NCBI RefSeq assembly: GCF_900603025.1
Contig: NZ_LR026975.1
Location: forward strand, 4,030,001 to 4,094,000
DNA length: 64,000 nucleotides
Direction: 5' to 3'
Origin: Mycolicibacterium hassiacum DSM 44199
Lineage (GTDB): Bacteria; Actinomycetota; Actinomycetes; Mycobacteriales; Mycobacteriaceae
The notes below the pieces were generated by a model. The model had not been told where the DNA came from. It searched no databases and was given only the letters and a program-made list of their open reading frames with translations. A program made the position numbers and the translations under genes. This document shows, one piece after another, positions 19,658 to 31,174 of the stretch; position 1 is the first letter of the stretch; each line of letters starts with the position of its first letter.

Positions 19658-19726
19658 GTCTGCCTCGGTGAGTGGCTGTGCGCGGCTGGTCCTGCCGGAC
19701 CGCGGGGTCCACCCTAAGGTGTCGTC

Positions 19727-20647
19727 ATGCGTCTCAAACCGGGCCGACCCGACCTCGCGCACTACGCGAGCCGGTTCGACAACCCGGCGGCCGCCGCCGC
19801 GGCCCCGCTCACCGTGACCTGGGCCGGGGTGACCACGCTGTTGCTCGACGACGGCGACTCGGCGCTGCTGACCGACGGGTTCTTCTCCCGCCCCGGCCTG
19901 ACCGCCGTCGGGCTGCGCCCGCTGACCCCGTCGGCGCCGCGGATCGACGGCAGCCTGGCCCGGCTCGGCGTGGACCGGCTCGCGGCGGTGCTGCCGGTGC
20001 ACACCCACTACGACCACGCGCTGGACTCCGCCGCCGTCGCCGAGCGCACCGGCGCCGTCCTGGTCGGCGGCCGCTCGGCGGCCCACGTCGGCCGCGGCCA
20101 CGGCCTGCCGGACGAGCGGCTGGTGGTGGCGGCCCCGGGCCGGCCGATCACCCTCGGCGCCTACGAGGTGACCCTGATCGAGGCCACCCACTGCCCGCCG
20201 GACCGGTTTCCCGGCGAGATCACCGCACCGGTGCCGGTACGGGCCCGGGTGTCGGCATACCGCTGCGGCGAGGCGTGGTCGACGCTGGTGCACCACCGCC
20301 CCACCGGACGGCGGCTGCTCATCGTGGGCAGCGCGGGTTTCGTGCCCGGCGCGCTGGCCGGGCAACGCGCCGAGGTGGTCTATCTGGGCGTCGGACAACT
20401 GGGCCTGCAACCCGAGCGGTATCTGCGCGACTACTGGGCCGAGACGGTGCGCACCGTCGGGGCGCGACGGGTGGTGCTGATTCACTGGGACGACTTCTTC
20501 CGTCCGCTGCACAAGCCGCTGCGCGCGCTGCCCTACGCGGTCGACGACCTCGACGTCACCATGCGGGTGTTGTCCGGGCTCGCCGGGCACGACGGGGTGG
20601 CGCTGCACCTGCCGACGCTGTGGGAGCGCGCGGACCCGTGGACCTGA
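19727..20647 (+). CDS. Metallo-beta-lactamase-fold hydrolase (Rv3577-like)
   Basis: The 306-residue protein has the metal-binding motif HTHYDHALD (near 91-99), a second histidine in ATHCPPD and a late one in LIHWDD, as in MBL-fold hydrolases. The substrate is unknown. It overlaps the ArsB-like permease by 10 nt, so the two are translated together. The same pair exists as Rv3577-Rv3578 in M. tuberculosis. The N-terminus is not clearly a signal peptide. Confidence 0.85.
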   Translation: MRLKPGRPDLAHYASRFDNPAAAAAAPLTVTWAGVTTLLLDDGDSALLTDGFFSRPGLTAVGLRPLTPSAPRIDGSLARLGVDRLAAVLPVHTHYDHALDSAAVAERTGAVLVGGRSAAHVGRGHGLPDERLVVAAPGRPITLGAYEVTLIEATHCPPDRFPGEITAPVPVRARVSAYRCGEAWSTLVHHRPTGRRLLIVGSAGFVPGALAGQRAEVVYLGVGQLGLQPERYLRDYWAETVRTVGARRVVLIHWDDFFRPLHKPLRALPYAVDDLDVTMRVLSGLAGHDGVALHLPTLWERADPWT

Positions 20648-21879
20648 CGCTGGCGCTGCTCGCGCTGGCCGTCGTGCTGGTGTTCGCCGTGGTGCGCCCG
20701 CACGGCTGGCCGGAGGCCGTCGTCGCGGTCCCGGCCGCGGCGATGCTGATCGCGACCGGGGTGGTCTCCCCGCGGGAGGCGGCCGACGAGGTGGAACGGC
20801 TGCTGCCGGTGGTCGGTTTCCTGGCCGCCATCCTGGTGCTGGCGCGGCTGTGTGACGACGAGGGACTGTTCCGGGCGGCCGGGGTGGCCATGGGTCGGGT
20901 CAGCGACGGGGCGCCCCGACGGCTGCTGGTGATGGTGTTCCTGATCGCGTCCGCCACCACCGCGGTGCTCAGCCTCGACGCCACCGTGGTGCTGCTGACC
21001 CCGGTGGTGCTGGCGACCGCCCGCGCGCTGGCGGTCCCGGTGCGCCCGCACGTGTTCGCCACCGCCCACCTGGCGAACTCGGCGTCGCTGCTGCTGCCGG
21101 TGTCGAACCTGACCAACCTGCTCGCGTTCTCCGCCGCCGGCCTGAGCTTCGTGCACTTCGGCGCCGTGATGACGCTGCCCACCCTGGCCGCGGTCGCGGT
21201 CGAATTCGTCGTGCTGCGTTGGCTGTTCGCCCGCGACCTGCCCGCCGAACCGGCCCCGCACCCCGAACCGGCCCGCGACCGGGTGCCGGTGTTCGTCCTC
21301 GTGGTGCTCGCCCTGACGCTCGCCGGGTTCGCGGTGACCTCGCTGCTCGGGCACGCACCGGCGTGGGCGGCACTGGCCGGGGCGACGGTGCTCGGTGTGC
21401 GCGCACTCGCCCGCCGCGACACCACACCGGCCCGCATCCTCGCCGACGCCGATATTCCGTTCCTGGCGTTCGTGCTGTGCCTGGGCGTGGTGGTCGACGC
21501 GGTGATGCGGTCCGGACTGGACACCGTGATGCGCGGGGTGGTGCCGGTGGGTCAGTCGCTGCCGGCGCTGCTGGGCGTCGCGGCGGTGGCGGCGGTGCTG
21601 GCCGGCCTGGTCAACAACCTGCCCGCCGTGCTGGTGCTGCTGCCCCTGGTCACCCCCGCGGGCCCGGCCGCGGTGCTCGCGGTGCTGATCGGGGTGAACC
21701 TCGGCCCCAACCTCACCTATGTCGGATCGTTGGCGAACCTGCTGTGGCGCAACGTGATCCGCCGGGACATGCACGTCGGCGCGGTCGAGTTCAGCCGGGT
21801 CGGGCTGTGTACCGTGCCGCCGGCGATCGTCGCGGCGGTGCTGGCATTGTGGTTGAGCGTCAGGGTGTTCGGCGTCTAG
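20638..21879 (+). CDS. arsB2: ArsB/SLC13-type permease (ArsB2-like)
   Basis: The 413-residue membrane protein has about 11-12 hydrophobic segments and the ion-transporter hallmarks SLDATVVLLTPVVLA and VNNLPAVLVLLPL in two pseudo-symmetric halves. Its length matches ArsB2 (Rv3578) of M. tuberculosis. The start is a GTG inside the preceding gene. The name implies arsenite export, but no ArsR or arsenate reductase is nearby, so the substrate is open. It converges on rlmB with 5 bp between. Confidence 0.87.
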   Translation: MDLTLALLALAVVLVFAVVRPHGWPEAVVAVPAAAMLIATGVVSPREAADEVERLLPVVGFLAAILVLARLCDDEGLFRAAGVAMGRVSDGAPRRLLVMVFLIASATTAVLSLDATVVLLTPVVLATARALAVPVRPHVFATAHLANSASLLLPVSNLTNLLAFSAAGLSFVHFGAVMTLPTLAAVAVEFVVLRWLFARDLPAEPAPHPEPARDRVPVFVLVVLALTLAGFAVTSLLGHAPAWAALAGATVLGVRALARRDTTPARILADADIPFLAFVLCLGVVVDAVMRSGLDTVMRGVVPVGQSLPALLGVAAVAAVLAGLVNNLPAVLVLLPLVTPAGPAAVLAVLIGVNLGPNLTYVGSLANLLWRNVIRRDMHVGAVEFSRVGLCTVPPAIVAAVLALWLSVRVFGV

Positions 21880-21884
21880 CCCGG

Positions 21885-22835
21885 TCAGCCGTTGAGCCGG
21901 CGCTGACGGGCGATCTCGGCCAGCACCACACCCGCGGCCACCGACGCGTTGAGCGATTCGGTCGGGCCCGCCATCGGGATCGACACCACGAAGTCGCAGT
22001 GCTCGCGCACCAACCGCGACAGCCCCTTGCCCTCCGAGCCGACCACCACCACGACCGGCCCGGTGCCGTCGAGTTCGTCGATGCTGGTGTCGCCGCCGGC
22101 GTCGAGGCCGATGACCAGAAGACCCGCGTCGGCCCACTGCTTGAGCGTGCGGTTGAGGTTGGTGGCGCGGGCCACCGGCAGCCGCGCGGCCGCCCCCGCG
22201 CTGGTCCGCCACGCCACCGCCGTCACCGCCGCCGAACGCCGCTGCGGGATCACCACCCCGTGCCCGCCGAAGGCGGCCGTGGAGCGCACGATCGCGCCGA
22301 GATTGCGCGGATCGGAGATGTTGTCGAGCGCGACCAGCAGCGCCGGTGTGGTGTCGTTGGTCGCGGCCTCCAGCAGATCGTCGGGATGCGCATACGAGTA
22401 CGGCGGCACCTGCAGGGCCAGCCCCTGGTGCAATCCGTTGGCGCTGATGCGGTCCAGGTCGTGGCGCGGCACCTCGAGGATCGAGATGCCCGCATCGGCG
22501 GCGATGCGCACCGACTCGGTCAACCGTTCGTCGTTCTCGGTGCCCAGCGCCACGTACAGGGCGGTGGCGGGCACCCCGGCGCGCAGGCATTCGAGCACCG
22601 GGTTGCGACCGAGCACGATCTCGGTCTCGTCGGTCTTGCGGGTCTGCTTGCGCTGTGCGGCCTTGGCCGCCGCGGCGGCGCGTTTGGCCGCCGGGTGCCC
22701 GGGACGCATGTGCGCCGGCGGGGTGGCCCCACGGCCCTCCAGCGCACGCCGGCGGATACCGCCCGAACCGACGGTGCGGGGCTTCTTCGTCCCGGGTTTA
22801 CGGACCGCGCCCCGGCGGCGGGAGTTACCGGGCAT
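21885..22835 (-). CDS. rlmB: 23S rRNA 2'-O-methyltransferase, TrmH/SpoU family
   Basis: The 316-residue protein methylates 23S rRNA ribose (G2251 in E. coli RlmB). It has a basic N-terminal tail ([15 protein letters not shown]) and a substrate-binding domain ([13 protein letters not shown]). The SPOUT knot shows [32 protein letters not shown] and [21 protein letters not shown]. The ATG directly follows the cysS stop with no gap, so the two are translated together. It corresponds to Rv3579c. Confidence 0.92.
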   Translation of the reverse strand: MPGNSRRRGAVRKPGTKKPRTVGSGGIRRRALEGRGATPPAHMRPGHPAAKRAAAAAKAAQRKQTRKTDETEIVLGRNPVLECLRAGVPATALYVALGTENDERLTESVRIAADAGISILEVPRHDLDRISANGLHQGLALQVPPYSYAHPDDLLEAATNDTTPALLVALDNISDPRNLGAIVRSTAAFGGHGVVIPQRRSAAVTAVAWRTSAGAAARLPVARATNLNRTLKQWADAGLLVIGLDAGGDTSIDELDGTGPVVVVVGSEGKGLSRLVREHCDFVVSIPMAGPTESLNASVAAGVVLAEIARQRRLNG

Positions 22836-24308
22836 CTACCGGCTCCCCCGGCCGGATCCCGCCTCCGGCGCCGCGGACCTGCCGCCACCGCCGATCAGCG
22901 TCCACTGCGGCCCGTCGGCGGTGTCGATGACCTCGATTCCGGCCCGCTTGAGCCGATCCCGGATCGCGTCGGCCTCGCCCCAGTCGCGCCGGGCCCGGGC
23001 CTCCTCGCGGCGCTGCAGCTCCTCGGAGACCAACACGTCCAGGGCGGCCAGCGCCGCCGACGTCTCGTCGTCACCGGACTCCCAGCGCTCGTCGAGCGGG
23101 TCCACGCCGAGCACGCCCATCATCGCCCGGATCGACATCGCCTTGGCCATCGCGGTCTCGTGGTCGCCGCTGTCGAGCGCGCGGTTGCCCTCGGCGCGGG
23201 CCGCGTGCACCTCCGCCAGCGCGATCGGCACCGACAGGTCGTCGTCGAGCGCGGCGGCGAACTTGGGCGTCCACTCGCCCGGCAGCACCGCGCCGACCCG
23301 GTTGCGCACGCGGTGCAGGAAGTCCTCGATGCCGCTGTAGGCCTTGGCGGCGTCCTGCAGCGCGGTCTCGGAGAACTCCAGCATCGACCGGTAGTGCGCG
23401 CTGCCGAGGTAGTAGCGCAGCTCCTGCGGGCGGACCCGCTGCAGCACGGCCGGGATCGCCAGCACATTGCCCAGCGACTTGCTCATCTTCTCGCCGCCCA
23501 TGGTCACCCAGCCGTTGTGCAGCCAGAACCGGGCGAACCGGTCGCCGGCGGCCTCGGCCTGGGCGATCTCGTTCTCGTGGTGCGGGAAGACCAGATCCAT
23601 ACCGCCGGCGTGGATGTCGAACTCCTCGCCCAGGTAGGTCCGGCACATCGCCACGCACTCGGTGTGCCACCCGGGCCGGCCCCGGCCCCACGGGGTCGGC
23701 CAGGACGGCTCGCCGGGCTTGGCGCCCTTCCACAGGGTGAAGTCGCGCTCGTCGCGTTTGCCGAGTGCCACGCCCTCGCCCTGATGCACGTCGTCGATCT
23801 TGTGGCCGGACAGCTTGCCGTAACCGGGCAGGCTCAGCACGTCGAAATAGACGTCGCCGGCCCCGTCGCCCTCACCGCGGTAGGCGTGCCCCCGCTCGAT
23901 CAACGACTCGATCAGTTCGACCATCTGGGTGATGTGGCCGGTGGCGCGCGGCTCGGCCGACGGCGGCAGCACCCCCAGCGCCTCGTAGGCGGCCGTGAAT
24001 GCGCGCTCGTAGGTCGCGGCCCACTCCCACCAGGGGCGGCCGGCGTCGGCGGCCTTGTTGAGGATCTTGTCGTCGATGTCGGTGACGTTGCGGATGAACG
24101 CGACGTCGAGGCCCTTGGCCATCAGCCAGCGCCGCAGCACGTCGAAGGCGACGCCGCTGCGCACATGGCCGATGTGCGGCAGCCCCTGGACGGTCGCACC
24201 GCACAGGTAGATGGATACGTGACCGGGTTTGACCGGCACGAAATCGCGCACGGCACCGGTCATGGTGTCGTGGAGCCGCATGACGGGGGCTCCGGCGCGT
24301 TCGGTCAC
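22836..24308 (-). CDS. cysS: Cysteinyl-tRNA synthetase
   Basis: The 490-residue class I synthetase charges tRNA-Cys. It has the HIGH motif as PHIGHVRSG, the zinc cysteine in YLCGATV, the second zinc site region GWHTECVAM with HHENEIAQ, and KMSKS as [10 protein letters not shown]. The GTG at 24306-24308 is used; the longer frame to 24380 would enter ispF. It is followed directly by rlmB and preceded by ispF (22 bp). The context matches Rv3580c. Confidence 0.95.
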   Translation of the reverse strand: MTERAGAPVMRLHDTMTGAVRDFVPVKPGHVSIYLCGATVQGLPHIGHVRSGVAFDVLRRWLMAKGLDVAFIRNVTDIDDKILNKAADAGRPWWEWAATYERAFTAAYEALGVLPPSAEPRATGHITQMVELIESLIERGHAYRGEGDGAGDVYFDVLSLPGYGKLSGHKIDDVHQGEGVALGKRDERDFTLWKGAKPGEPSWPTPWGRGRPGWHTECVAMCRTYLGEEFDIHAGGMDLVFPHHENEIAQAEAAGDRFARFWLHNGWVTMGGEKMSKSLGNVLAIPAVLQRVRPQELRYYLGSAHYRSMLEFSETALQDAAKAYSGIEDFLHRVRNRVGAVLPGEWTPKFAAALDDDLSVPIALAEVHAARAEGNRALDSGDHETAMAKAMSIRAMMGVLGVDPLDERWESGDDETSAALAALDVLVSEELQRREEARARRDWGEADAIRDRLKRAGIEVIDTADGPQWTLIGGGGRSAAPEAGSGRGSR

Positions 24309-24330
24309 GACGTGCGAGCTTACCGGCCCG

Positions 24331-24807
24331 TTAGACCTCGACCACCAAGGCGGTGGCAATCGCGGCCAGGCCTTCGCCACGTCCGGTCAGCCCGAGGCCG
24401 TCGGTCGTGGTCGCCGACACCGACACCGGGGCGTCGAGCAGCCCCGACAGCACTTCCTGGGCCTCGGCCCGCCGCGGCCCCACCTTGGGTCGATTACCGA
24501 TCACCTGCACAGCAGCGTTCCCCACCCGAAAGCCGTGTTGCCGCAGCAACCCGTGCACATGACGCAGCATGTCCGCTCCGGCGGCGTTACGCCACCGCGG
24601 CTGATCGGTGCCGAACACCGCGCCGAGGTCCCCCAGGCCCGCCGCCGACAGCAACGCGTCACACAGGGCGTGCGCGGCTACATCACCGTCGGAGTGGCCC
24701 GCGCAGCCGTCGGCGTCCTCGAACCGCAGGCACAGCAGCCAGCACGGCCTGCCGGCCTCGATGGGATGGACATCGGTGCCGAGCCCGACGCGCGGGATCG
24801 ACGTCAC
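24331..24807 (-). CDS. ispF: 2-C-methyl-D-erythritol 2,4-cyclodiphosphate synthase
   Basis: IspF makes the cyclic diphosphate in the MEP isoprenoid pathway. The 158-residue protein has [10 protein letters not shown] at the start, the metal site [12 protein letters not shown] and the C-terminal [14 protein letters not shown]. The GTG start lies only 5 bp after the carD stop. In M. tuberculosis the preceding gene is ispD (Rv3582c); here it is gone from this position. The enzyme itself looks complete and is not fused to IspD. Confidence 0.93.
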   Translation of the reverse strand: MTSIPRVGLGTDVHPIEAGRPCWLLCLRFEDADGCAGHSDGDVAAHALCDALLSAAGLGDLGAVFGTDQPRWRNAAGADMLRHVHGLLRQHGFRVGNAAVQVIGNRPKVGPRRAEAQEVLSGLLDAPVSVSATTTDGLGLTGRGEGLAAIATALVVEV

Positions 24808-24812
24808 CGGTT

Positions 24813-25624
<812 letters not shown>

Positions 25625-26191
25625 GTGGACCGCTTGAAACTGGCCGCCGCCGGTGGACTGGCCGCTGCCGTCGTACTGACCGGTTGCGGAGCGGGTCAGG
25701 TCTCGCAGATGACCACGCAGGAGCCGGCGGTGAACGGCACCAGCGCAAACGTCGGCGAAATCGCACTGCGCAACGTGCACCTGCGTGCCGAGCAGACCTC
25801 CGACTATGTGCAGCCCGGCACCGAGGTGGAGCTGCTGTTCCAGGCCGCCAACAACTCCCCGGACACCGAGGACAAGCTGCTGGAGATCACCTCCGACGTG
25901 GGCGAGGTGACGCTGACCGGCGACACCACGGTCGAACCCGACGGCGTGCTGATCGTCGGCAGCCCGGACGGCCAGCCCACCCCGCTGCAGAACGTGGAGG
26001 CGGCCGAGGCCGCCGAGGCGGCGGTGGAGCTGACCAAGCCGATCACCAACGGGCTGACCTACCAGTTCACCTTCAAGTTCGAGAAGGCGGGCGAGACCAC
26101 GGTCGCGGTGCCGATCTCGGCCGGCGACGCGCCGCGCCGCGGCGAGGCCCCGGCGACCTCCGGCTCCGGCGGTCACGGCGGCGGTCACTGA
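25625..26191 (+). CDS. lpqE: Lipoprotein LpqE
   Basis: The 188-residue protein begins with a lipoprotein signal ([22 protein letters not shown]) and the lipobox LTGC, so it is anchored in the membrane. The mature part is a beta-sandwich-like domain with conserved [12 protein letters not shown] and [11 protein letters not shown]. It ends in a histidine/glycine tail ([10 protein letters not shown]), and resembles copper-chaperone-like folds only loosely. The GTG at 25625 sits 5 nt after AGGAGG. The same neighbours flank Rv3584. Confidence 0.88.
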   Translation: MDRLKLAAAGGLAAAVVLTGCGAGQVSQMTTQEPAVNGTSANVGEIALRNVHLRAEQTSDYVQPGTEVELLFQAANNSPDTEDKLLEITSDVGEVTLTGDTTVEPDGVLIVGSPDGQPTPLQNVEAAEAAEAAVELTKPITNGLTYQFTFKFEKAGETTVAVPISAGDAPRRGEAPATSGSGGHGGGH

Positions 26192-26265
26192 GACCCGCTC
26201 GCGGGGCGCGGTTCTGGTAGCCGGCCCGGGCCGGACATGTCGGTGGTCACCGATACCGTCGCGGC

Positions 26266-27684
26266 GTGGCCAGGACCGGAACGAAACCCCGCGCCCAGTA
26301 CCGCTGCTCGGAGTGCGCCCACCTCACCGCCAAATGGGTGGGCCGCTGCCCGGAATGCGGTACCTGGGGCAGCGTCGAGGAGGTCACCGTCCTCACCCCG
26401 GTGACCGGATCACGGCCGGGGCACTGCGCTGTCGCACCGAGTTCGCCTGCGGTGCCGATCAGTTCGATCGCGCCCGGCGCCACCCGTCATTTCCCCACCG
26501 GCGTCGGCGAACTCGACCGGGTGCTCGGCGGCGGGGTGGTCCCCGGTTCGGTGACGCTGCTGGCCGGCGACCCCGGCGTCGGCAAGTCCACCCTGCTGCT
26601 GGAGGTCGCGCACCGCTGGGCACGCGCCGGTAGGCGGGCGCTGTACCTGTCCGGGGAGGAGTCGGCCGGTCAGATCCGGATGCGGGCCGAACGCACCCGG
26701 TGCACCCACGACGAGGTGTACCTGGCCGCCGAATCCGATCTGCACACCGCACTGGCGCACATCGACGCGGTGCGGCCGAGCCTGGTGGTCGTCGACTCGG
26801 TGCAGACCATGTCCACCACCGAGGCCGACGGGGTCCCCGGCGGGGTGACCCAGGTGCGGGCCGTCACCACCGCGCTGACCATGGCCGCCAAGACGTCCGG
26901 GGTGGCGATGATCCTGGTCGGTCACGTCACCAAGGACGGCGCGATCGCCGGCCCGCGTTCGCTCGAGCACCTGGTCGACGTGGTGCTGCATTTCGAGGGC
27001 GACCGCACGTCGACACTGCGCATGGTCCGCGGCGTGAAGAACCGCTTCGGCGCCGCCGACGAGGTCGGCTGTTTTCTGTTGCACGACAACGGAATCGAGT
27101 GTGTCTCCGACCCGTCCGGCCTGTTCCGCGACCAGCGCCCGATCCCGGTCTCGGGCACCGCGATCACCGTCACCGTCGACGGCAAGCGCCCGCTGATCGG
27201 CGAGGTGCAGGCGCTGGTCGGCTCCCCCACCGGCGGCACACCGCGGCGGGCGGTCAGCGGTATCGACGCGTCACGCGCCGCGATGATCACCGCGGTGCTC
27301 GAGAAGCGGGCCGGACTGCAGTTGGGCACCAAGGACGTCTACCTGTCGACGGTCGGCGGGATGCGGCTCACCGATCCGTCGGCGGATCTCGCGGTGGCGC
27401 TGGCGATCGCCTCGTCGTGCGCCGATCTTCCCGTGCCGCCGGCGGCCGTGGCGATCGGCGAGGTCGGGCTGGCCGGCGACCTGCGCCGGGTCACCGGCAT
27501 GGACCGGCGGCTCGCCGAGGCCGCGCGGCTGGGGTTCACCGTGGCGGTGGTGCCACCGGGGGTCGCGACGGTGCCGGCGGGCATCCGCGCGGTGCCGGCC
27601 GACAACATCCTCGCGGCGTTGCAGGTGCTGCGGCGGATCAGCGACAATACCGCGAACACGGCCGGTTTCACGGGCCGAACGTAG
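26266..27684 (+). CDS. radA: DNA repair protein RadA (Sms)
   Basis: RadA promotes branch migration in homologous recombination. The 472-residue protein has an N-terminal zinc finger ([18 protein letters not shown]), a RecA-like ATPase with Walker [11 protein letters not shown], the RadA-specific KNRFG motif (VKNRFGAAD), and a C-terminal Lon-protease-like domain. The GTG start is at 26266. disA follows after 9 bp; in mycobacteria RadA is reported to bind DisA and lower its activity, so the pairing looks functional. Confidence 0.95.
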   Translation: MARTGTKPRAQYRCSECAHLTAKWVGRCPECGTWGSVEEVTVLTPVTGSRPGHCAVAPSSPAVPISSIAPGATRHFPTGVGELDRVLGGGVVPGSVTLLAGDPGVGKSTLLLEVAHRWARAGRRALYLSGEESAGQIRMRAERTRCTHDEVYLAAESDLHTALAHIDAVRPSLVVVDSVQTMSTTEADGVPGGVTQVRAVTTALTMAAKTSGVAMILVGHVTKDGAIAGPRSLEHLVDVVLHFEGDRTSTLRMVRGVKNRFGAADEVGCFLLHDNGIECVSDPSGLFRDQRPIPVSGTAITVTVDGKRPLIGEVQALVGSPTGGTPRRAVSGIDASRAAMITAVLEKRAGLQLGTKDVYLSTVGGMRLTDPSADLAVALAIASSCADLPVPPAAVAIGEVGLAGDLRRVTGMDRRLAEAARLGFTVAVVPPGVATVPAGIRAVPADNILAALQVLRRISDNTANTAGFTGRT

Positions 27685-27693
27685 GGAGGTTCG

Positions 27694-28809
27694 ATGGCCG
27701 TCAAGGCGGGCAGGAAGGATCGCACGGTAGTGCAGTTCGCCCGCCCGACGCTGCGCGAAACCATTGCCCGGCTGGCACCCGGCACCCCGCTGCGCGACGG
27801 GCTGGAGCGAATCCTGCGCGGCCGCACCGGAGCACTGATCGTCATCGGCTACGACGACACCGTCGAGGCCATCTGCGACGGCGGGTTCGAACTCGACGTC
27901 GCCTATGCGCCGACCCGGTTGCGTGAGCTGTCGAAGATGGACGGCGCGGTGGTGCTGTCCAGCGACGCCAGCCGCATCCTGCGCGCCAACGTGCAGCTGG
28001 TGCCCGACCCCTCGATTCCCACCGAGGAGTCCGGCACCCGGCACCGCTCGGCGGAGCGCACCGCGATCCAGACCGGCTATCCGGTCATCTCGGTGAGCCA
28101 TTCGATGAGCATCGTGACCGTCTACGTCGCCGGCGAACGTCACGTCATCCCCGACTCGGCGACCATCCTGTCGCGGGCCAACCAGACCATCGACACGCTC
28201 GAGCGGTACAAGACCCGCCTCGATGAGGTCAGCCGCCAGCTGTCGCTGGCCGAGATCGAGGACTTCGTGACGCTGCGCGATGTGATGACCGTGGTGCAGC
28301 GGCTGGAGATGGTTCGCCGGATCAGCCTCGAAATCGATTCGTACGTCGTCGAACTCGGTACCGACGGCCGCCAGATCAAACTGCAGCTGGAGGAGCTGGT
28401 CGGCGACAACGACGTCGCCCGCGAGCTGATCGTGCGGGACTATCACGCCAACCCCGATCCGCCGACCGACGAGCAGGTGGCCGCCACGCTGGAGGAGCTG
28501 GACTCGCTGTCGGACAACGAGTTGCTCGACTTCACCACGCTGGCAAGGGTTTTCGGCTACCCACCGACGCCGGAGGCACAGGACACGGCGTTGAAGTCGC
28601 GGGGCTATCGGGCGATGGCCGGTATCCCGCGGCTGCAGTTCGCCCACGTCGATCTGCTGGTGCGCCGCTTCGGTTCACTGCAGGGGCTGCTCGCGGCCAG
28701 TGCGGCGGACCTGCAGAACGTCGACGGGATCGGCGCGATGTGGGCGCGCCACATCCGAGAAGGGTTGTCGCAGCTGGCCGAATCGACCATCGCCGACCGG
28801 CTGGCCTGA
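27694..28809 (+). CDS. disA: DNA integrity scanning diadenylate cyclase DisA
   Basis: DisA makes the second messenger c-di-AMP from two ATP. The 371-residue protein has an N-terminal DAC domain with the catalytic motifs DGA ([12 protein letters not shown]) and RHR ([10 protein letters not shown]). A helical linker follows, then a C-terminal RuvA-like helix-hairpin-helix domain ([29 protein letters not shown]) that senses branched DNA. It is co-transcribed with radA and matches Rv3586. Confidence 0.96.
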   Translation: MAVKAGRKDRTVVQFARPTLRETIARLAPGTPLRDGLERILRGRTGALIVIGYDDTVEAICDGGFELDVAYAPTRLRELSKMDGAVVLSSDASRILRANVQLVPDPSIPTEESGTRHRSAERTAIQTGYPVISVSHSMSIVTVYVAGERHVIPDSATILSRANQTIDTLERYKTRLDEVSRQLSLAEIEDFVTLRDVMTVVQRLEMVRRISLEIDSYVVELGTDGRQIKLQLEELVGDNDVARELIVRDYHANPDPPTDEQVAATLEELDSLSDNELLDFTTLARVFGYPPTPEAQDTALKSRGYRAMAGIPRLQFAHVDLLVRRFGSLQGLLAASAADLQNVDGIGAMWARHIREGLSQLAESTIADRLA

Positions 28810-28821
28810 TCCGCCGGCGGT

Positions 28822-29625
28822 TCAGCCCGCCGGTGCGGGCTCCGGACCCGGCGCGGGCGGTTCCTCACCCGGCGGCGGCCCGTGCTGCGGGGCCTCGGCC
28901 AGGATGAACGGCACCGGTGCCGATCTCAGATTGCCCAGCTGCACGACCAGGTTGTAGGTGCCCGGGCCGATCGGCTGGCGCGGCAGCGGGCATCCCGGCG
29001 CCGATCCCATGCCGGTCCAGGTCACCTCGGTGGTCACCTGCTCACCGGGCTGGAACGTCTTGATCAACGTCTCGTTCGACGGCGCGCAGTCCAGGTTCGA
29101 CCACAACCGCTGGTTGTCCAGCGAGTACACGTAGGCGGCCAGCACCGCGGCCCCCACGTCGCGTTTGCACGCGACCAGGCCGATGTTGGTGACGACCATG
29201 GTGAACTTCGGCTGCTCGCCGACGACGTACTGGGGCTGGTTGGTGATGCCCTTGACCGCCAACGTCGAATCCGGGCAGTCGTCGCCCTCCTTGAGCACCG
29301 GCGGCGGCGTCACGGCGGCGGTCGGGGTCGGGGTGGGCGGTGGCGCCGCGGCGGCCGGCGGCACGACCGGGGTCTTGACCTCGGGGTCCTCACCCGGCAG
29401 CGGGGTGGGCTTGGCCTCCTCGGTGGCGGCGGTTTCCTGCTGGTGGTCGGCGGCGGTGTCGGAGGATCGGGTCTTGGCGACGAGCGTCACCACGCCGGTG
29501 ACGAGCAGCCCGAGGACCAGCACCGCGATACCCAGGGCCAGTAGCCGCCGTCGCCAGTAGATTTGCGGCGGAAGCGGGCCACGCGGTTCCAGATCCAGCA
29601 CAGCATCACGGTAATTCCAGGTCAC
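28822..29625 (-). CDS. Membrane-anchored protein, Rv3587c-like
   Basis: The 267-residue protein has a short cytoplasmic start (TWNYRDAVLDLEPRGPLPP) and one transmembrane helix (LLALGIAVLVLGLLVTGVVTLV). A proline/threonine-rich linker leads to a C-terminal extracytoplasmic domain with four cysteines (CPDS, CKRD, CAPS, CPLP). I chose GTG 29625. It lies 34 bp downstream of canB and is probably co-transcribed with it. The function is unknown; the domain resembles a cell-wall adhesion fold only in general terms. Confidence 0.82.
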   Translation of the reverse strand: MTWNYRDAVLDLEPRGPLPPQIYWRRRLLALGIAVLVLGLLVTGVVTLVAKTRSSDTAADHQQETAATEEAKPTPLPGEDPEVKTPVVPPAAAAPPPTPTPTAAVTPPPVLKEGDDCPDSTLAVKGITNQPQYVVGEQPKFTMVVTNIGLVACKRDVGAAVLAAYVYSLDNQRLWSNLDCAPSNETLIKTFQPGEQVTTEVTWTGMGSAPGCPLPRQPIGPGTYNLVVQLGNLRSAPVPFILAEAPQHGPPPGEEPPAPGPEPAPAG

Positions 29626-29659
29626 GCCCGCTCGGCCGAGGCTGCTCGGCGTGTCGCGT

Positions 29660-30280
29660 TCAGCCTTCGCCGATATCACCGAGGTGGTGCCGCAGCACCA
29701 CCCGCCCGTCGGCCAGCTGATAGGTCACGCCGACGATGGCGAGATCCCCCGCCGCGACCCGTTCGGAGACCACCGTGGAGCGGGCCAGCAACTGGGAACC
29801 GGTCTCCACCACATGGCGCGCCTCGAACTCGTCGACCCTGGTCAGGCCGTCGCGGCGGCCGAGCAGGATGGACGGCATCACCCGCTCGACGATGTCGCGG
29901 ACATACCCGCCGGGCACCTGTCCCTCGTCCAGCGCGCCCAGCGTCGCCTTCACCGCCCCGCAGTTGTCGTGGCCGAGCACCACGATCAGCGGCACCTCGA
30001 GCACCGAGACGGCGTACTCGATCGATCCGAGCACCGAGGAGTCGATGACGTGGCCGGCGGTGCGGACCACGAACATGTCGCCCAGACCCTGGTCGAAGAT
30101 GATCTCGGCGGCCACCCGGGAGTCGCCGCAGCCGAACACCACCGCCGTCGGCGTCTGGAACTCGGTGAGGCTGGCCCGGTGCGCCACCCCCTGGCTGGGA
30201 TGTTCGGGTCTGCCCGCGACGAAGCGGTCGTTACCCTCTCGGAGTGCTTTCCACGCCGTCACAGGGCTGGTGTTGGGCAT
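29660..30280 (-). CDS. canB: Beta-class carbonic anhydrase CanB
   Basis: CanB interconverts CO2 and bicarbonate. The 206-residue protein has zinc ligands in GCGDSR (Cys and Asp) and in LGHDNCGA (His and Cys), as in beta-class enzymes, and is close to Rv3588c. The ATG at 30278-30280 overlaps the divergent mutY ATG by two bases (CATG). An alternative ATG nine bases upstream (30287-30289) exists. No Shine-Dalgarno is clear. Confidence 0.93.
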   Translation of the reverse strand: MPNTSPVTAWKALREGNDRFVAGRPEHPSQGVAHRASLTEFQTPTAVVFGCGDSRVAAEIIFDQGLGDMFVVRTAGHVIDSSVLGSIEYAVSVLEVPLIVVLGHDNCGAVKATLGALDEGQVPGGYVRDIVERVMPSILLGRRDGLTRVDEFEARHVVETGSQLLARSTVVSERVAAGDLAIVGVTYQLADGRVVLRHHLGDIGEG

Positions 30281-31157
30281 GACCGACATTGTGCCCGAAT
30301 TGCTGGGCTGGTATGCGCGCGAACAGCGGGATCTGCCGTGGCGACGGCCGGGCGTGACGCCGTGGCAGATCCTGGTCAGCGAGTTCATGCTGCAGCAGAC
30401 GCCGGTCGCGCGGGTGGAACCGGTGTGGCGGGACTGGGTGCGGCGCTGGCCGACACCGTCGGCGACCGCGGCGGCCAGCCCGGCCGACGTGCTGCGGGCC
30501 TGGGGCCGGCTGGGCTATCCGCGCCGGGCCAAACGGCTGCACGAATGCGCCACCGTGATCGCCACCGAGCACGACGACGTGGTGCCCGCCGACGTCGCCA
30601 CGCTGCTGACGCTGCCGGGTGTGGGGGCATACACCGCCCGCGCGGTCGCGTGTTTCGCCTACGGGCAGCGGGTGCCGGTGGTCGACACCAATGTCCGCCG
30701 GGTGGTGGCGCGGGTGGTGCACGGCCGGGCGGACGCACCGCCGTCGGCGCACGACCTCGACGAGGTGGCCGCGCTGCTGCCGGAAGGCGATGACGCGCCG
30801 CGGTTCTCGGCCGCGCTGATGGAGCTCGGCGCGACGGTGTGCACCGCGCGCAGTCCGAAATGCCCGAACTGTCCGCTGAGTCGGTGCGCCTGGCGGGCGA
30901 GGGGCTTCCCGCCCGCCGATGCGCCGGCCCGCCGGCCGCAGCGGTATGCGGGCACCGATCGGCAGGCCCGCGGGGCGCTGTTGGAGGTGCTGCGGACCAG
31001 CGAAGGCCCGGTGCCGAAGGCGCGGCTGGACCTGGCCTGGACGGCCGACACCGCCCAACGCGACCGGGCGCTGGACTCGCTGCTGGTCGACGGGCTGGTC
31101 GAACAGACCCCCGACGGCCGGTTCGCGCTCGCCGGCGAGGGCGAACCGCGGCCCTAG
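30279..31157 (+). CDS. mutY: A/G-specific adenine DNA glycosylase MutY
   Basis: MutY removes adenine mispaired with 8-oxoguanine. The 292-residue protein has the catalytic region SEFMLQQTPV, the helix-hairpin-helix LPGVGAYTARAV with aspartate in VDTNVRRV, and a [4Fe-4S] loop with Cys spacing 6-2-5 (CTARSPKCPNCPLSRC). The C-terminal 8-oxoG domain is shorter than in E. coli, as in M. tuberculosis. The ATG at 30279 overlaps the canB start codon; the upstream frame to 29736 is antisense to canB and rejected. Confidence 0.93.
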   Translation: MTDIVPELLGWYAREQRDLPWRRPGVTPWQILVSEFMLQQTPVARVEPVWRDWVRRWPTPSATAAASPADVLRAWGRLGYPRRAKRLHECATVIATEHDDVVPADVATLLTLPGVGAYTARAVACFAYGQRVPVVDTNVRRVVARVVHGRADAPPSAHDLDEVAALLPEGDDAPRFSAALMELGATVCTARSPKCPNCPLSRCAWRARGFPPADAPARRPQRYAGTDRQARGALLEVLRTSEGPVPKARLDLAWTADTAQRDRALDSLLVDGLVEQTPDGRFALAGEGEPRP

Positions 31158-31174
31158 GTGTTGGTCGTAGGTGT

